64,000 nt of DNA from a bacterium (lineage in GTDB: Bacteria > Hydrothermota > UBA3073 > JACQXS01 > JAQTXJ01). Below the pieces are notes generated by a model that searched no databases, was not told the DNA's origin, and was given only the letters and a program-made list of their open reading frames with translations. Where the stretch lies: NCBI GenBank assembly GCA_028716385.1, contig JAQUPX010000001.1, forward strand, positions 186,001 through 250,000. Reading direction: 5' to 3'. Position numbers and translations under genes: made by a program. Of the stretch, positions 9,062 through 18,550 are shown piece by piece (position 1 is the stretch's first letter; each line of letters starts with the position of its first letter).

Positions 9062-9796
9062 TTACCACAAAATTCTTCCCATTCTGTTCCACCTTATTTT
9101 TTCCCATATCTTGTAAAGCGGCGGGTCGGGATTCCATGAAAAATGTATAATCAATGTTTTGCCTAAAAGGTAACATTTATTAAGTGGCCCCCAGAACCTT
9201 GAATCGAAAGAATCGTCCCTGTTGTCTCCCATAACGAATATGCAGTCTTTGGGTACTTTTACGGGACCGAAGTTATCGCGAATTTCACCTCCGCAACGCA
9301 TAAATCCTGTTTTTTCCCATATCTTTTGATAATTCGTATTGTCTAATTGTAAGCCTTCGTAAGTGGTCGGGTCTATATGTTTGGTATAGGGCTCGTCCAA
9401 TAATTTGTTGTTTACGTATACGCTTTTATTTTTTATTTCTATAATATCTCCTTCGGTTCCTATGCATCTTTTCACTAATTTTCTTCGTTCGTAAGGAGCT
9501 TTAAAAATTACTATCTCTTTTGACTTTGGTTTTCGAAATTCTAATATTCGGGTATTTGTAAAAGGTATTTTTATGCCGTACAAAAATTTGCAACCAAACA
9601 ATTGGTCGCCTATAAGAATAGTGTTTTCCATAGAACCCGTGGGGACCCTATAGGCTTCAACTACACAGGCTCTTATCAGAAATACCGTAACTCCAATGAA
9701 AACAATATCTTTTAACCACTGGTTTGATTTTTGATTTTTGATTGTGGAATTTGGATTTTGGGATTTGGCAGTTGACTTAATATTTATTTTTTTCAT
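9062..9796 (-). CDS. lepB: Signal peptidase I (copy A)
   Basis: 244 residues, closely related to the gene downstream. Boxes: PTGSMENTILIGD (Ser), YERRKLVKRCIGTEGD (Lys), GDNRDDSFDSRFWGP. Residues 8-25 (STAKSQNPNSTIKNQKSN) are a low-complexity segment encoded by a CCAAAATCCAAATTCC-like intergenic repeat (9723-9770) that has become coding; copy B has a different sequence here. The tandem pair may split substrates, for example type IX cargo and ordinary exports, but nothing in the sequence proves it. Confidence 0.95.
   Translation of the reverse strand: MKKINIKSTAKSQNPNSTIKNQKSNQWLKDIVFIGVTVFLIRACVVEAYRVPTGSMENTILIGDQLFGCKFLYGIKIPFTNTRILEFRKPKSKEIVIFKAPYERRKLVKRCIGTEGDIIEIKNKSVYVNNKLLDEPYTKHIDPTTYEGLQLDNTNYQKIWEKTGFMRCGGEIRDNFGPVKVPKDCIFVMGDNRDDSFDSRFWGPLNKCYLLGKTLIIHFSWNPDPPLYKIWEKIRWNRMGRILW
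9723..9770. repeat. ATTTTTGATTTTTGA / ATTTGGATTTTGGG repeat inside lepB
   Basis: Simple iterated AT-rich units resembling intergenic repeats, translated in frame as the cytoplasmic N-terminus of signal peptidase copy A. A similar CAAAAATTCAAAAATCAAAG run lies at about 59779-59798 outside genes. Confidence 0.65.
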
Positions 9797-9862
9797 ACTA
9801 TTGTGTCAACTATATTATTCTTATGGAAGTTGTCAAGAAAAGCATTTTAACGTACATAGTAT

Positions 9863-10066
9863 TTATGACAACTGGTGGCTTTTCCATACGATTTCGGAAT
9901 AACCTATGGTTGTTCTTCCGTTAGCGTTTTCTTCGTTAAGAGGTTGTTGAATGTATTTTTCCAATTGTTCTTTGCTCATTATTATCCACTTGGCAGGCAT
10001 TATTTCATCGTTTTCTAAATCCGCATCATGCTTGTGTGTAATAAGAACTTTGTAAAACTTAGACAT
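9863..10066 (-). CDS. Small conserved-looking protein, unknown
   Basis: 67 residues, soluble, no signal peptide: MSKFYKVLITHKHDADLEND then KWIIMSKEQLEKYIQQPLN. Balanced composition and a good GGAGAGATG-like ribosome site argue for a real gene. It lies 10 bases after the glycine-zipper gene and likely shares its mRNA. I do not recognise the family. Confidence 0.6.
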   Translation of the reverse strand: MSKFYKVLITHKHDADLENDEIMPAKWIIMSKEQLEKYIQQPLNEENANGRTTIGYSEIVWKSHQLS

Positions 10067-10076
10067 AACATCTCTC

Positions 10077-10769
10077 CTATTCTTTGGGTAAACTTAATTT
10101 AAATCCTCTTACGCCTCCACATATTGCTCCTCCTCCAATAGCCCAAACAGCCAGAGGAGCATTCATATCGTGACCGGGAGACATATCAGTATTAAAAAAC
10201 TTGTACCACATACCATATATTCCTGCTCCGATTGTTCCTCCTATAAGTGTTCCCAAAAGTGTTTTCTTAAAGGAACCGTTTTCCTTTTCTAAATATTTTC
10301 CCGTTGACCATATTCCAAAAGGAAGGCCTAATACTGTGCCAATTCCTCCTCCTATACCAGCTGCTATTATATATGGAGCAGGCACCTGTGAATTGTCAAA
10401 AGTTAAAAGATAATACACGCTTCCTCCCAATACTACTCCAACTATAGTGCCCACTATTGTCCCAAGACCTGCTCCTGCAAGTCCGCCTAACGGTTCTGTT
10501 ATTATCCACGAAATATCCGTTTCTTTTTTTTCTACTGATGTATTTTGACTTGGCTCAGTTGCTTCTGCCAGATAAAAATAATTAGGCGTATCTATCAGGG
10601 ACGTTTCATTTAACAAGTTAATTGCCTGTTTATATTCAAACTCTTTCAAGCCTATTCCGGTATTTTCTTTTTCACTTTCCCCATAAGTTCTTTCAGAAGT
10701 TATTATTGCATTCGTAGATAAGGGAAACATAAAAGCAACAATTAATCCAACTTTAACAAATCTTCCCAT
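10077..10769 (-). CDS. Exported glycine-zipper membrane protein
   Basis: 230 residues. Signal peptide (MGRFVKVGLIVAFMFPLSTNA), a hydrophilic stretch to about residue 90, then four Gly/Ala-rich hydrophobic segments such as GGLAGAGLGTIVGTIVGVVLGG and KTLLGTLIGGTIGAGIYG. It shares the motif NGS(F/Y)-K-KT-LGTLIG and overall layout with the protein at 50034-50564, so the two are paralogues. Likely envelope-located; function unknown. Confidence 0.7.
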   Translation of the reverse strand: MGRFVKVGLIVAFMFPLSTNAIITSERTYGESEKENTGIGLKEFEYKQAINLLNETSLIDTPNYFYLAEATEPSQNTSVEKKETDISWIITEPLGGLAGAGLGTIVGTIVGVVLGGSVYYLLTFDNSQVPAPYIIAAGIGGGIGTVLGLPFGIWSTGKYLEKENGSFKKTLLGTLIGGTIGAGIYGMWYKFFNTDMSPGHDMNAPLAVWAIGGGAICGGVRGFKLSLPKE

Positions 10770-10793
10770 TTTTTCTAATATAATTCTCTATTT

Positions 10794-12110
10794 TTAATTG
10801 TCAAACATCTCTTTTTTTATTGGGCAATCCTTACATTGTTTCGTCCTACAAAAATTATTATATATATGAATCATTCCCTGATTGTAAATTTCGCAGCATA
10901 ATCCTTTTTTATCCTTGAACCTGCCTGCCGAGTAGGCAGGCAAAATTTGTTTCATATAGTTTGTAATGTAATTATCAGGCAAGGGTTTATAGGTTTTGTA
11001 TTTTTCTACAATTTCATCTTGCAAATCTTCTCTGGTTGCTGAAAGTATAGGCAACCATACGTTCAATATTATTATTCCTGCACAGGGTTTTCCGATTTTA
11101 GATTTACTGTTTTTGCAATAAGGCTGCAAATGTTTTTCAATTTCCTCTAAGTTTAATTCGTATTTAACCAAAGAATTATACATACCGGTTTGTATTGTTC
11201 TTGCCAGAAAACAACTTATCGCGTTTATGCGATTTATAGGAAAATTATGGGGTCTGACTTTGAAAAATTGCCATTCGTAAGGGTTCATAATATTAGGAAT
11301 TTCAGGTTTTATTTTTTTCCATACAGGGTTTAATTTTTCAGGCAATAATCCCGCAGTCCCCAGAAGAGCGGTTTTTATAAGTTTTATACGAGTAGAAACG
11401 GGAACGTTATGAGTTATTTGTTTCAGCTTTTCGGCGTCTATATATTCTGCGAGTTTTGCAAAAGCGTTTTTGTTTTTGGCGTATCCCAATGCTTCCATAA
11501 TTCCCGAATATACTGCTTGCTCTACGCTATAAGATTTTATCGCATTTTGGAATTTTTGTTTACGGAGTTCAAATCTTTTAAGTCCTTGTTGTTCCAGCAG
11601 GATTTTTAATTCCTCATTGGGGATATCCTTTTTATGGCAGCATATAAAAGATTTAGTCTTTATGGTTGTCTTTGTGTATTCTTTAAACAACTTATTTAGT
11701 GGCTTGATACTCCATTTGGATAAGTCAAGCGCGGGAATTTTATTTCCTGTTTTAGTGAAACAATCGTGTGTATTATTTTGCCTTACGCTTCGCTCCAGAC
11801 GTTGCCCAACTACGTGCAATATAACGTTATTATATTTTGGGTCGGTATAGTGTTTATGTAGATTCCAGTCCGAAGAAAACGTATGAATTTCTACATCACC
11901 GGAGACAGACAGTCCGTTGAATTCAATAATTGCGTTCTTAAAATCCGGTCCGTCATCTACATTTAATTCGCCCGGGAAAACTACATTTATTGATTGAGAA
12001 TCTTCTGTCAGGGGATTAGTTTTTATTGACTGAGTTTGCCATATCCAGGAGAAGAATGTTTCTTTTAGGTAGTTTTGTTTTGCTGCGACTTTGCATTTTT
12101 TAATAGCCAT
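10794..12110 (-). CDS. DUF2851 family protein
   Basis: 438 residues. The segment FFSWIWQTQ ... VVFPGELNVDDGPDFKNAIIEFNG ... GDVEIHTFSSDWNLHKHYTDPKYNNVILHVV is diagnostic of DUF2851, common in Bacteroidetes and relatives; biochemical role unknown. A C-terminal Cys cluster (GLCCEIYNQGMIH ... CRTKQCKDCPI) might bind metal or an iron-sulfur cluster. The called start overlaps prfB by 46 bases; a start nearer FFSWIW would reduce this. A palindrome (10922-10942) is translated as PAYSAGR. Confidence 0.85.
   Translation of the reverse strand: MAIKKCKVAAKQNYLKETFFSWIWQTQSIKTNPLTEDSQSINVVFPGELNVDDGPDFKNAIIEFNGLSVSGDVEIHTFSSDWNLHKHYTDPKYNNVILHVVGQRLERSVRQNNTHDCFTKTGNKIPALDLSKWSIKPLNKLFKEYTKTTIKTKSFICCHKKDIPNEELKILLEQQGLKRFELRKQKFQNAIKSYSVEQAVYSGIMEALGYAKNKNAFAKLAEYIDAEKLKQITHNVPVSTRIKLIKTALLGTAGLLPEKLNPVWKKIKPEIPNIMNPYEWQFFKVRPHNFPINRINAISCFLARTIQTGMYNSLVKYELNLEEIEKHLQPYCKNSKSKIGKPCAGIIILNVWLPILSATREDLQDEIVEKYKTYKPLPDNYITNYMKQILPAYSAGRFKDKKGLCCEIYNQGMIHIYNNFCRTKQCKDCPIKKEMFDN
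10922..10942. repeat. Palindrome TGCCTGCC-gagta-GGCAGGCA inside a CDS
   Basis: Perfect 8-bp arms. Related palindromes sit at 21765-21780 and about 34778-34795. Here it is translated in frame in the DUF2851 protein. Confidence 0.75.
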
Positions 12111-13153
12111 GTTTTGACGAACAAGTCCAAATCACCATCCATTATATTCTGCAATCTGCCGGATTCTACTCCCGTGCGATGGTCTTTGACCATTGTATAC
12201 GGGCAAAAGACATAGGAACGTATTTCCATTCCCCAGGAGATATCCTGTTTTTGCGGAGTCATTTCCGCAAGCTTTTTTTCATCTTCATTCTTTTTTAACT
12301 GGTATAATCTTGACTTTAATACTTTCATTGCGTTCTGTTTGTTGTAGAATTGTGAGCGCTCGGACTGGCAGGATACAACGGTGTTTGTTGGTAAATGAGT
12401 TATTCGTATGGCGGAGGAAACTTTATTTACGTTTTGCCCGCCTGCCCCGGAAGACCTGAAAGTATCTATTTTTAAATCTTCTTCTTTTATGTCTATCTTT
12501 GCGTCGTCTTCTATGAGCGGGTATACAAAACAAGAAGCAAAGGAGGTGTGCCTCTTGCTATTCGCATCAAAAGGAGATATTCTGACAAGCCTGTGCACTC
12601 CGGACTCGCTTTTTACCCATCCATAAGCGTTCTTGCCTTTTACTTCTATTGTTACGTTTTTAATACCGGCAATCTCACCGGACTCATAATCTATGATTGT
12701 TGCCTTAAAGCCTTTTCTTTCAAACCATCTTAGATACATTCTCAATAACATAGATACCCAGTCGCAGGATTCTGTCCCCCCTGCTCCCGGATGAATGTTT
12801 AGCAATGCAGGATAAGTATCTACTTCATCGTCAAAGATATGATTGATTTCTATTTCTTCTATTTTATCAATAAGTTTGGTAATTTCGGATTCCACGGGTT
12901 CGCCGAGTTTTGCGAATTCGATTAAATCGGTATATTCCGCATAAACCTGTTCTATTTCTTTCACGATTTCCTGGTGTTTTGAGAGTGATTCGCTGAATTC
13001 TCGTGCTCTGTTGTTGTCGTCCCAGCATCCGGGTTTGCTTAGCTCATCGTTTAACTTTGAGACTATTTTTTTATGTTTCTCAATATCAATTAAGCCTTGC
13101 AGTTCTGCAAATTTTTCCTGCAGTCGCTTTACTAATTCTTCTGACATAGCCAT
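12065..13153 (-). CDS. prfB: Peptide chain release factor 2
   Basis: 362 residues. It recognises UGA and UAA and triggers peptide release. It has the anticodon-like SPF tripeptide (RISPFDANSKRH) and the catalytic GGQ loop (SSGAGGQNVNKVSSAIR). The usual programmed frameshift site near codon 25 is absent: the frame continues as QGLIDIEKHKKIV. Release factor 2 matters here because it would compete with selenocysteine insertion at the two UGA codons described below. ATG at 13153 or 13147 is possible. Confidence 0.96.
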   Translation of the reverse strand: MAMSEELVKRLQEKFAELQGLIDIEKHKKIVSKLNDELSKPGCWDDNNRAREFSESLSKHQEIVKEIEQVYAEYTDLIEFAKLGEPVESEITKLIDKIEEIEINHIFDDEVDTYPALLNIHPGAGGTESCDWVSMLLRMYLRWFERKGFKATIIDYESGEIAGIKNVTIEVKGKNAYGWVKSESGVHRLVRISPFDANSKRHTSFASCFVYPLIEDDAKIDIKEEDLKIDTFRSSGAGGQNVNKVSSAIRITHLPTNTVVSCQSERSQFYNKQNAMKVLKSRLYQLKKNEDEKKLAEMTPQKQDISWGMEIRSYVFCPYTMVKDHRTGVESGRLQNIMDGDLDLFVKTWLLKNAKSQQNKTT

Positions 13154-13343
13154 TTGTCCGTATCATAGTTGATTATCAAAAGAAGTCAAGTAAAATAGGA
13201 AAGGAACGGATAACAATAACTGTAACAAATGTAACAAGAAATCAAGTCCCTACAAATATTATTGACAATTATTATTAAGATATTTATAATAATGTTTTAT
13301 CTAAAAAGAAAAGCTTTTTCGTCCTGTTAAAATTTTGATTTTT

Positions 13344-13395
13344 CCAGCAAAGCTGGATAAGTTGGTCTAATCCCATCAGGACGGGAAAGTCCAAC
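13344..13395 (+). repeat. Two-hairpin structured element, copy 1
   Basis: Hairpin 1 is CCAGC-aaa-GCTGG, then ATAA, then hairpin 2 with arms GTTGGTCT and AGTCCAAC enclosing an inner CCC/GGG stem. It ends 40 bases before the cysteine desulfurase ATG, in sense orientation. See the finding on this family. Confidence 0.75.
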
Positions 13396-13434
13396 TAATA
13401 ATATTTGATTTTTAATTTGATATCGGGGGATAAA

Positions 13435-14589
13435 ATGATATATCTGGATTACAATGCCACTACTCCTGCGGATGCGAAAGTCGTTGAAGCTATGCTGCCG
13501 TATTTCTCCGATAACTTTGGAAATCCTTCCAGCGCATACAGGCTAGCGCATACAAGCTTAAAAGCAAAAGAAGAAGCCAGGGAAAAAGTTGCTTCTCTTA
13601 TCGGCGCAAAACCAAACGAAATTGTTTTCACATCCGGCGGAACAGAGGCAGATAATTTTGCCATTAAGGGAGTCGCTTTTGCAAATAAAAACAAAGGTAA
13701 CCATATTATTACTTCTACAATAGAACACCACGCAGTGTTTAATTCCTGTAAGTGGTTAGAAGAACAGGGATTTAAAATAAGCTACATTCCGGTAGATAAA
13801 TACGGAACCATAGACTTAAACAAATTAAAAGATTCCATAATGGATAAAACAATACTCATCTCCGTAATGCACGCAAATAATGAAGTCGGGACGATTGAAC
13901 CAATTAATGAAATAGCAAAACTTGCAAATAAAAACGGAATTTATTTTCATACGGATGCTGTCCAGACAACTGCCAAAGTTCCTATAAACGTTCATAATAT
14001 GGGAATAGATTTGTTTTCCTTGTCCGCGCATAAGTTTTATGGACCTAAAGGCGTAGGCGCTTTGTTCATAAAAAAAGGAACAAAGATGGATGAATTTATG
14101 CACGGCGGACACCAGGAAAAAGGTATGCGGGCAGGTACCGAAAACATCCCGGGAATAGCAGGATTAGGCAAAGCCTGTGAATTAGCCATACAAAACCAAT
14201 ATGCGGAAGAAGAAAGAATCAAAACGTTGAGAGACAAATTGGAAAATAAAATATTAAACGAAATAGATGAAGTAGTTCTTAACGGACACCCAACAAACAG
14301 ATTGGCCGGGACATTAAACGTGTGTATAAAATACGTTGAAGGCGAGTCAATGCTGTTAGACCTAGATTCTGAAGGGATATGCGCTTCTACGGGTTCGGCT
14401 TGCACGTCGGGTTCTTTTGATCCATCACACGTACTTGTGGCAATGGGCGTGTCTCCGGTAACCGCGCAGGGAGCTTTAAGGTTTAGTATAGGGCGATATA
14501 CTACGGAAAAAGACATTGACAAAGTAATAGAAGTATTGCCCAGAATCGTTGAAAGGTTAAGAAAGATGTCTCCACTTTATAAGAAATAA
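13435..14589 (+). CDS. Cysteine desulfurase (IscS/NifS type)
   Basis: 384 residues. A PLP enzyme that converts cysteine to alanine and passes sulfur to iron-sulfur assembly and tRNA thiolation; some members also act on selenocysteine. It opens with MIYLDYNATTP. The PLP lysine is in SLSAHKFYGPKG and the sulfur-carrying Cys is in the loop STGSACTSGSFDPSHVL. Start 13435 follows GGGGGATAAA; an in-frame ATG 30 bases upstream is less likely. No IscU neighbour. A structured repeat element lies upstream. Confidence 0.95.
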   Translation: MIYLDYNATTPADAKVVEAMLPYFSDNFGNPSSAYRLAHTSLKAKEEAREKVASLIGAKPNEIVFTSGGTEADNFAIKGVAFANKNKGNHIITSTIEHHAVFNSCKWLEEQGFKISYIPVDKYGTIDLNKLKDSIMDKTILISVMHANNEVGTIEPINEIAKLANKNGIYFHTDAVQTTAKVPINVHNMGIDLFSLSAHKFYGPKGVGALFIKKGTKMDEFMHGGHQEKGMRAGTENIPGIAGLGKACELAIQNQYAEEERIKTLRDKLENKILNEIDEVVLNGHPTNRLAGTLNVCIKYVEGESMLLDLDSEGICASTGSACTSGSFDPSHVLVAMGVSPVTAQGALRFSIGRYTTEKDIDKVIEVLPRIVERLRKMSPLYKK

Positions 14590-14807
14590 AAATATGCCAC
14601 GAAATCACGAAGCCACAAAAGAAATAAACGAAATGGTTGCCACGGATAACGGACACGGATTTGCACGGATAAGAATTTGCACCGCATACCATGCCAAACA
14701 GACTGGCAGGCAGGGACGCAGAGAAAAGACATATTGAAAACATAAAAACGCATGAAATAATTTTATTTTAGTGGGATTTCGTGTTTTAGTGCCTTTGTGG
14801 CTGACAA
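14590..14807. repeat. Gap with inverted GCCACAAAG/CACGAAATC repeats
   Basis: No gene. The left edge reads GCCACGAAATCACGAAGCCAC and the right edge contains the inverted equivalent (GATTTCGTGTTTTAGTGCC, then TTTGTGGC). Between them lie CACGGAT-type units. The right repeat touches the nadA start codon. Confidence 0.65.
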
Positions 14808-15731
14808 ATGGACTTAAAAGAAAAAATTTATCAACTTAAGAAGCTGCACAATGCCGTAATTCTTGCGCATAATTATCAGAGAGGTGAAGTTCAGGATATT
14901 GCGGATTATGTAGGAGATTCGCTTGGGTTATCCGGAAAAGCCTCGGAACTGGATTGCAAAGTAATAGTGTTTTGCGGGGTTAAGTTTATGGCGGAAACGG
15001 CAAAAATCCTTTCCCCTAAAAAAACCGTCCTTATCCCAAGAATGGGCGCTACCTGTCCAATGGCGGATATGATTAGTGTTGAACAGTTGGAGAAACTTAA
15101 ATCAGAACACCCGGATGCAGTAGTCGTTTCTTATGTAAATACCAATGCAGACGTTAAAGCGATAACGGACGTATGTTGCACTTCAGCCAATGCAGTAAAA
15201 GTCGTGCAGAACATAAAAGCAAAAGAAATCATATTTGTCCCCGATAAAAACTTAGCCAATTATGTGAGAAAATTCACCGACAAAAAAATTATATCCTGTA
15301 TGGGGCATTGTTATGTCCATTCTAAAATGACGGCAGAAGATGTAAAGTCGGCAAGAGAATCCCATAAAAACGCTCCTATAATCGTTCATCCCGAATGCGA
15401 AAACGAAGTAGTTGAACTTGCGGATGAGGTATTAAGCACGGATGGAATGTTAAAGTTTGCAAAGGCTTCAACGGCAAAAGAAATAATAATCGGTACGGAA
15501 GAAGGCATAATTCATAGGCTAAAGAAAGAAAACCTGGGCAAGGAATTTTATACTCTTGGTCCGGCAAGAATGTGTAAAAATATGAAACTTACCAAGCTCG
15601 AAGATATATATCTTGCCTTACTGGCGGAGTCTGATTCAAGTGAGAAAAAGAGTCAATATAGATTAGAACTATCGGAAGATATAATAAGAAAAGCTTCCTT
15701 ATCTCTTACGCGAATGTTTGAGTATGTTTAG
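14808..15731 (+). CDS. nadA: Quinolinate synthase
   Basis: 307 residues, class with an essential 4Fe-4S cluster. It condenses iminoaspartate with dihydroxyacetone phosphate in NAD synthesis. Motifs: AHNYQRGEVQDIADYVGDSL, FCGVKFMAETAKIL, MGATCPMAD, CMGHCYVHSKM, HPECENEVVELAD, ARMCKNMKLT; Cys in FCGV, HPEC or ARMC probably ligate the cluster. nadB and nadC are not adjacent. No clear ribosome site: an intergenic repeat runs to within a few bases of the ATG. Confidence 0.96.
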   Translation: MDLKEKIYQLKKLHNAVILAHNYQRGEVQDIADYVGDSLGLSGKASELDCKVIVFCGVKFMAETAKILSPKKTVLIPRMGATCPMADMISVEQLEKLKSEHPDAVVVSYVNTNADVKAITDVCCTSANAVKVVQNIKAKEIIFVPDKNLANYVRKFTDKKIISCMGHCYVHSKMTAEDVKSARESHKNAPIIVHPECENEVVELADEVLSTDGMLKFAKASTAKEIIIGTEEGIIHRLKKENLGKEFYTLGPARMCKNMKLTKLEDIYLALLAESDSSEKKSQYRLELSEDIIRKASLSLTRMFEYV

Positions 15732-15732
15732 G

Positions 15733-16449
15733 TTATTTATATTTTATTTCTTTCAAATATAATCCCTGTGGCGGAGCGGAAAGGAATTTCCTTGCGTTCT
15801 TTTTGCAGTCAATTGCATCTTGAATATCTTTTTCACTGAGATACCCCCTTCCAAATTCAGTAAGAGTTCCAATGATTAATCGTATCATTTTTCGTAAAAA
15901 ATGGTCTGCACGAATTTCAAATACAAGATCATTCTTTTTCTGAATAATTTTCAGCGTTTTTATATCACATTCTCCTTCATCTTTACTGGCAAAAAAATCA
16001 AACCGGTGTTTCCCTAAGAACAATGGAAGCACGGATTTAATTCGTTCTATATCTAATGGGAATTTATATTCCCAGATTCCATATCTTCTGGTGGGAGATT
16101 TTCCTATTACTATTTTATACAAATATGTTCTTGAAACTGCATCAAAGTGAGCATTGAAATTTAAGGGCATATTCTTTACAGATTTAACACAAACATCCTG
16201 TGGTAATTGCAGCAATGCCTGTTTTATTTTTCTTGGGGTAATTTTTGTTTCTGTTTTGAAATTTGCTATCTGGGAAATGGCATGAACTCCCGTGTCCGTT
16301 CTTGCTCCGCAGACAAGCTTGATTTTTTCCTGTAAAATACTTTCTAATAAAGATTCAAGAACTCCTCTTACCGTACGTTTATGCGGTTGAATTTCCCAAC
16401 CATAAAAATTCATTCCATCATATTCGATTTCAAGTCTTATGTTTTGCAT
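15733..16449 (-). CDS. truA: tRNA pseudouridine synthase A
   Basis: 238 residues. It modifies U38-40 of tRNA anticodon stems. The catalytic Asp is in CGARTDTGVHA. The N-terminal YDGMNFYGWEIQP and the C-terminal FLRKMIRLIIGTL are standard. It converges with nadA with a 1-base gap. A terminator lies upstream, so it probably has its own promoter. Confidence 0.96.
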   Translation of the reverse strand: MQNIRLEIEYDGMNFYGWEIQPHKRTVRGVLESLLESILQEKIKLVCGARTDTGVHAISQIANFKTETKITPRKIKQALLQLPQDVCVKSVKNMPLNFNAHFDAVSRTYLYKIVIGKSPTRRYGIWEYKFPLDIERIKSVLPLFLGKHRFDFFASKDEGECDIKTLKIIQKKNDLVFEIRADHFLRKMIRLIIGTLTEFGRGYLSEKDIQDAIDCKKNARKFLSAPPQGLYLKEIKYK

Positions 16450-16538
16450 TTTCCTCCGCAGGCAGGTTTACACGTAGAAGTTTAAATTCTTATTTGATTT
16501 ACGAAAAGATACGCACGGTCCGGTTCACCCTACAAACA

Positions 16539-16570
16539 GAAAAGCAAACCCGAAGGTTTGCTTTTCTTAA
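16539..16570 (-). terminator. Rho-independent terminator of rpsA
   Basis: Hairpin AAAGCAAACC-cgaa-GGTTTGCTTT with A/T tails on both sides, between rpsA and truA. Confidence 0.8.
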
Positions 16571-16611
16571 TTATTTCCTATGTAACAAATCTTGTAATTC
16601 CAAAAACGGAA

Positions 16612-18216
16612 TTATTCTTTCGTCTCTTCTTCCGGTTCTTTTTCTTCTTTCTCTTTTACTACCTTTCCTGTTTCCGAAAGAATTATTTTTCTCTTCTCGG
16701 CATCTACTTCTACGAGAATAAGTTCCATATCATCTCCGGCCGTATATTTTTCCTGCCACTTTTTAGATGCTTTTGCAAGATGAGATGCGGGGAGAAAACC
16801 TTCTATCTTTTGTTTGTCCACTTCAAATTTTACTACAATTCCCTTTTCAACGACTTCTTTTATTTTACACTTAAAGCTTTCTCCGACTAAGCCGTTAACC
16901 GTAAGTAACGGGTCCGGGGTAAGTTGTTTTATCCCGAGAATTATCCGTTGCTTTTCCGGCTCAATTGAAATAACTTTACATTTAACTTTCTTGCCCCGGG
17001 TTAATATGTCAGAAGCATGTTCAATTCTTTCTGTCCATGAGAAGTTAGCGAGTGGTAAAAAGCCTGTTATTCCATCTTTAAGGTCAACAAATGCTCCAAA
17101 TCTTGAAAAAGATTTAACCGTTCCGCTAACAAGTGAATCAAGCGGATATTCGTCGGTTACTTTTTCCCATGGATTTGGCTGTAATTGTCTTAAGCTCAAG
17201 GAAATTTTCTCTTCTTCCTTGTTTACATTTAAGATTATTGCCGATATGGTGTCTCCTACTGCGAGAAGCTGAGATGGTGCGGTAACATGTCCCCAGGACA
17301 TTTCTGAAATATGCAATAATCCTTCAATCCCTGGTTCAAGTTCAATAAACGCGCCGTAGTCGGTAATTGAAATAACTTTCCCTTTTATCTGTGAATTTGC
17401 GGGATATCTGCTTTCAATATTATCCCAAGGATAAGGAGTAAGTTGCTTTATACCTAACGCTATGTGACCTTTTTCTTTGTCTATCCTCAAAATCTTTACG
17501 TTTACTTTTTCATTTTCCTGCACTACTTCGGAGGGGTGATTAACTTTTCCCCATGATAAATCTGAGATATGGACAAGTCCACTGACTCCTCCGATATCCA
17601 CAAAAACTCCAAAATCGGTGATTTTCTTGACCAATCCTTCGGTTACTGCCCCTTCTTCTACTTTTTCCCATAATTCTTTTCTTTTTTTGTCTAATTCTTC
17701 GTCTCTGGCTGCTTTCCTTGAAACTACAACATTATTCTTAATTTTATCAAGTTTGATTACCTTGAAATTCATTATTTTCCCAACCATATGGCTTTGTTCG
17801 TTTTCGTCAGTATCAATTTGGGATCCCGGTAAAAAGGCTTCTACCCCTTTTATATTAACCATAAATCCACCTTTGATGGATTTGCTGACTTTGCCTTCTA
17901 TAGAAATATTATGTTCGTGTATGTCGGAAAGGACTTTCCACATCTTGAGAGAGTCTGCTTTACTTTTTGAAAGCCTTATTATGCCTTCCCGCCCTTCTAC
18001 TTTATCAACGAATACTTCTATGAATTCTCCCGCTTTAAGAGCGGAAGGGTTGTCAAACTCTTCAATAGAGATTATAGTATCAAACTTGAAACCTACATCT
18101 ATTACAACATCTCTATCAGTTATCCTAATAACTTTACCTTTTATTATTTCTCCTTCCTTAAAATCAAGGAATGAAGTGTCGATTAACTGTAAAATACTTT
18201 CTCTGTCTGATTTCAT
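16612..18216 (-). CDS. rpsA: Ribosomal protein S1
   Basis: 534 residues with six S1 RNA-binding repeats, at roughly residues 20-90, 105-175, 190-258, 275-345, 360-430 and 445-515. Clear examples are DFGVFVDIGGVSGLVHISDLSW and DYGAFIELEPGIEGLLHISEMSW. It helps load mRNA onto the 30S subunit. The start at 18216 (MKSDRES) is chosen because GGAGG stands 5 bases upstream; earlier in-frame ATGs would place that ribosome site inside the gene. The tail is Glu/Lys-rich. Confidence 0.95.
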   Translation of the reverse strand: MKSDRESILQLIDTSFLDFKEGEIIKGKVIRITDRDVVIDVGFKFDTIISIEEFDNPSALKAGEFIEVFVDKVEGREGIIRLSKSKADSLKMWKVLSDIHEHNISIEGKVSKSIKGGFMVNIKGVEAFLPGSQIDTDENEQSHMVGKIMNFKVIKLDKIKNNVVVSRKAARDEELDKKRKELWEKVEEGAVTEGLVKKITDFGVFVDIGGVSGLVHISDLSWGKVNHPSEVVQENEKVNVKILRIDKEKGHIALGIKQLTPYPWDNIESRYPANSQIKGKVISITDYGAFIELEPGIEGLLHISEMSWGHVTAPSQLLAVGDTISAIILNVNKEEEKISLSLRQLQPNPWEKVTDEYPLDSLVSGTVKSFSRFGAFVDLKDGITGFLPLANFSWTERIEHASDILTRGKKVKCKVISIEPEKQRIILGIKQLTPDPLLTVNGLVGESFKCKIKEVVEKGIVVKFEVDKQKIEGFLPASHLAKASKKWQEKYTAGDDMELILVEVDAEKRKIILSETGKVVKEKEEKEPEEETKE

Positions 18217-18386
18217 TCTTGCCTCCATAATTATTCTATTTTTATAATAAAGTTTGCTTTTGTCAACAAGTTTATTACTAAAAGTCATTATAAGTTAAGT
18301 ATTGTTATGGTATCTAATAATAACTTAATTATTATCTTTTATTATCCTATTGGTGTATATTTTATGCAGTATAAACAATAAATTTA

Positions 18387-18415
18387 TTGACAAACATAAG
18401 AATTGAATTTATTCT
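18387..18415 (+). promoter_or_regulatory. Candidate sigma70-type promoter
   Basis: TTGACA (18387-18392), 17-base spacer, TATTCT (18410-18415), about 135 bases ahead of the barrel-protein gene in an AT-rich leader. Confidence 0.4.
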
Positions 18416-18550
18416 GAAAGCTAATTTATTTAATTAACTGTAAAAGAAGTAGGGGGTGAGAATAATGAAGCATATGCCGTCCCTTTTAGAAGGGGAGATA
18501 AAAGGGTATCGGAATTTATACTCCTCAGAAAAATAACTCTTGGAGGGAAA

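Noticed and set aside
12065-13153. Programmed frameshift in prfB
   Set aside because: The reading frame is continuous through the usual site and no in-frame TGA with CTT slip is present.
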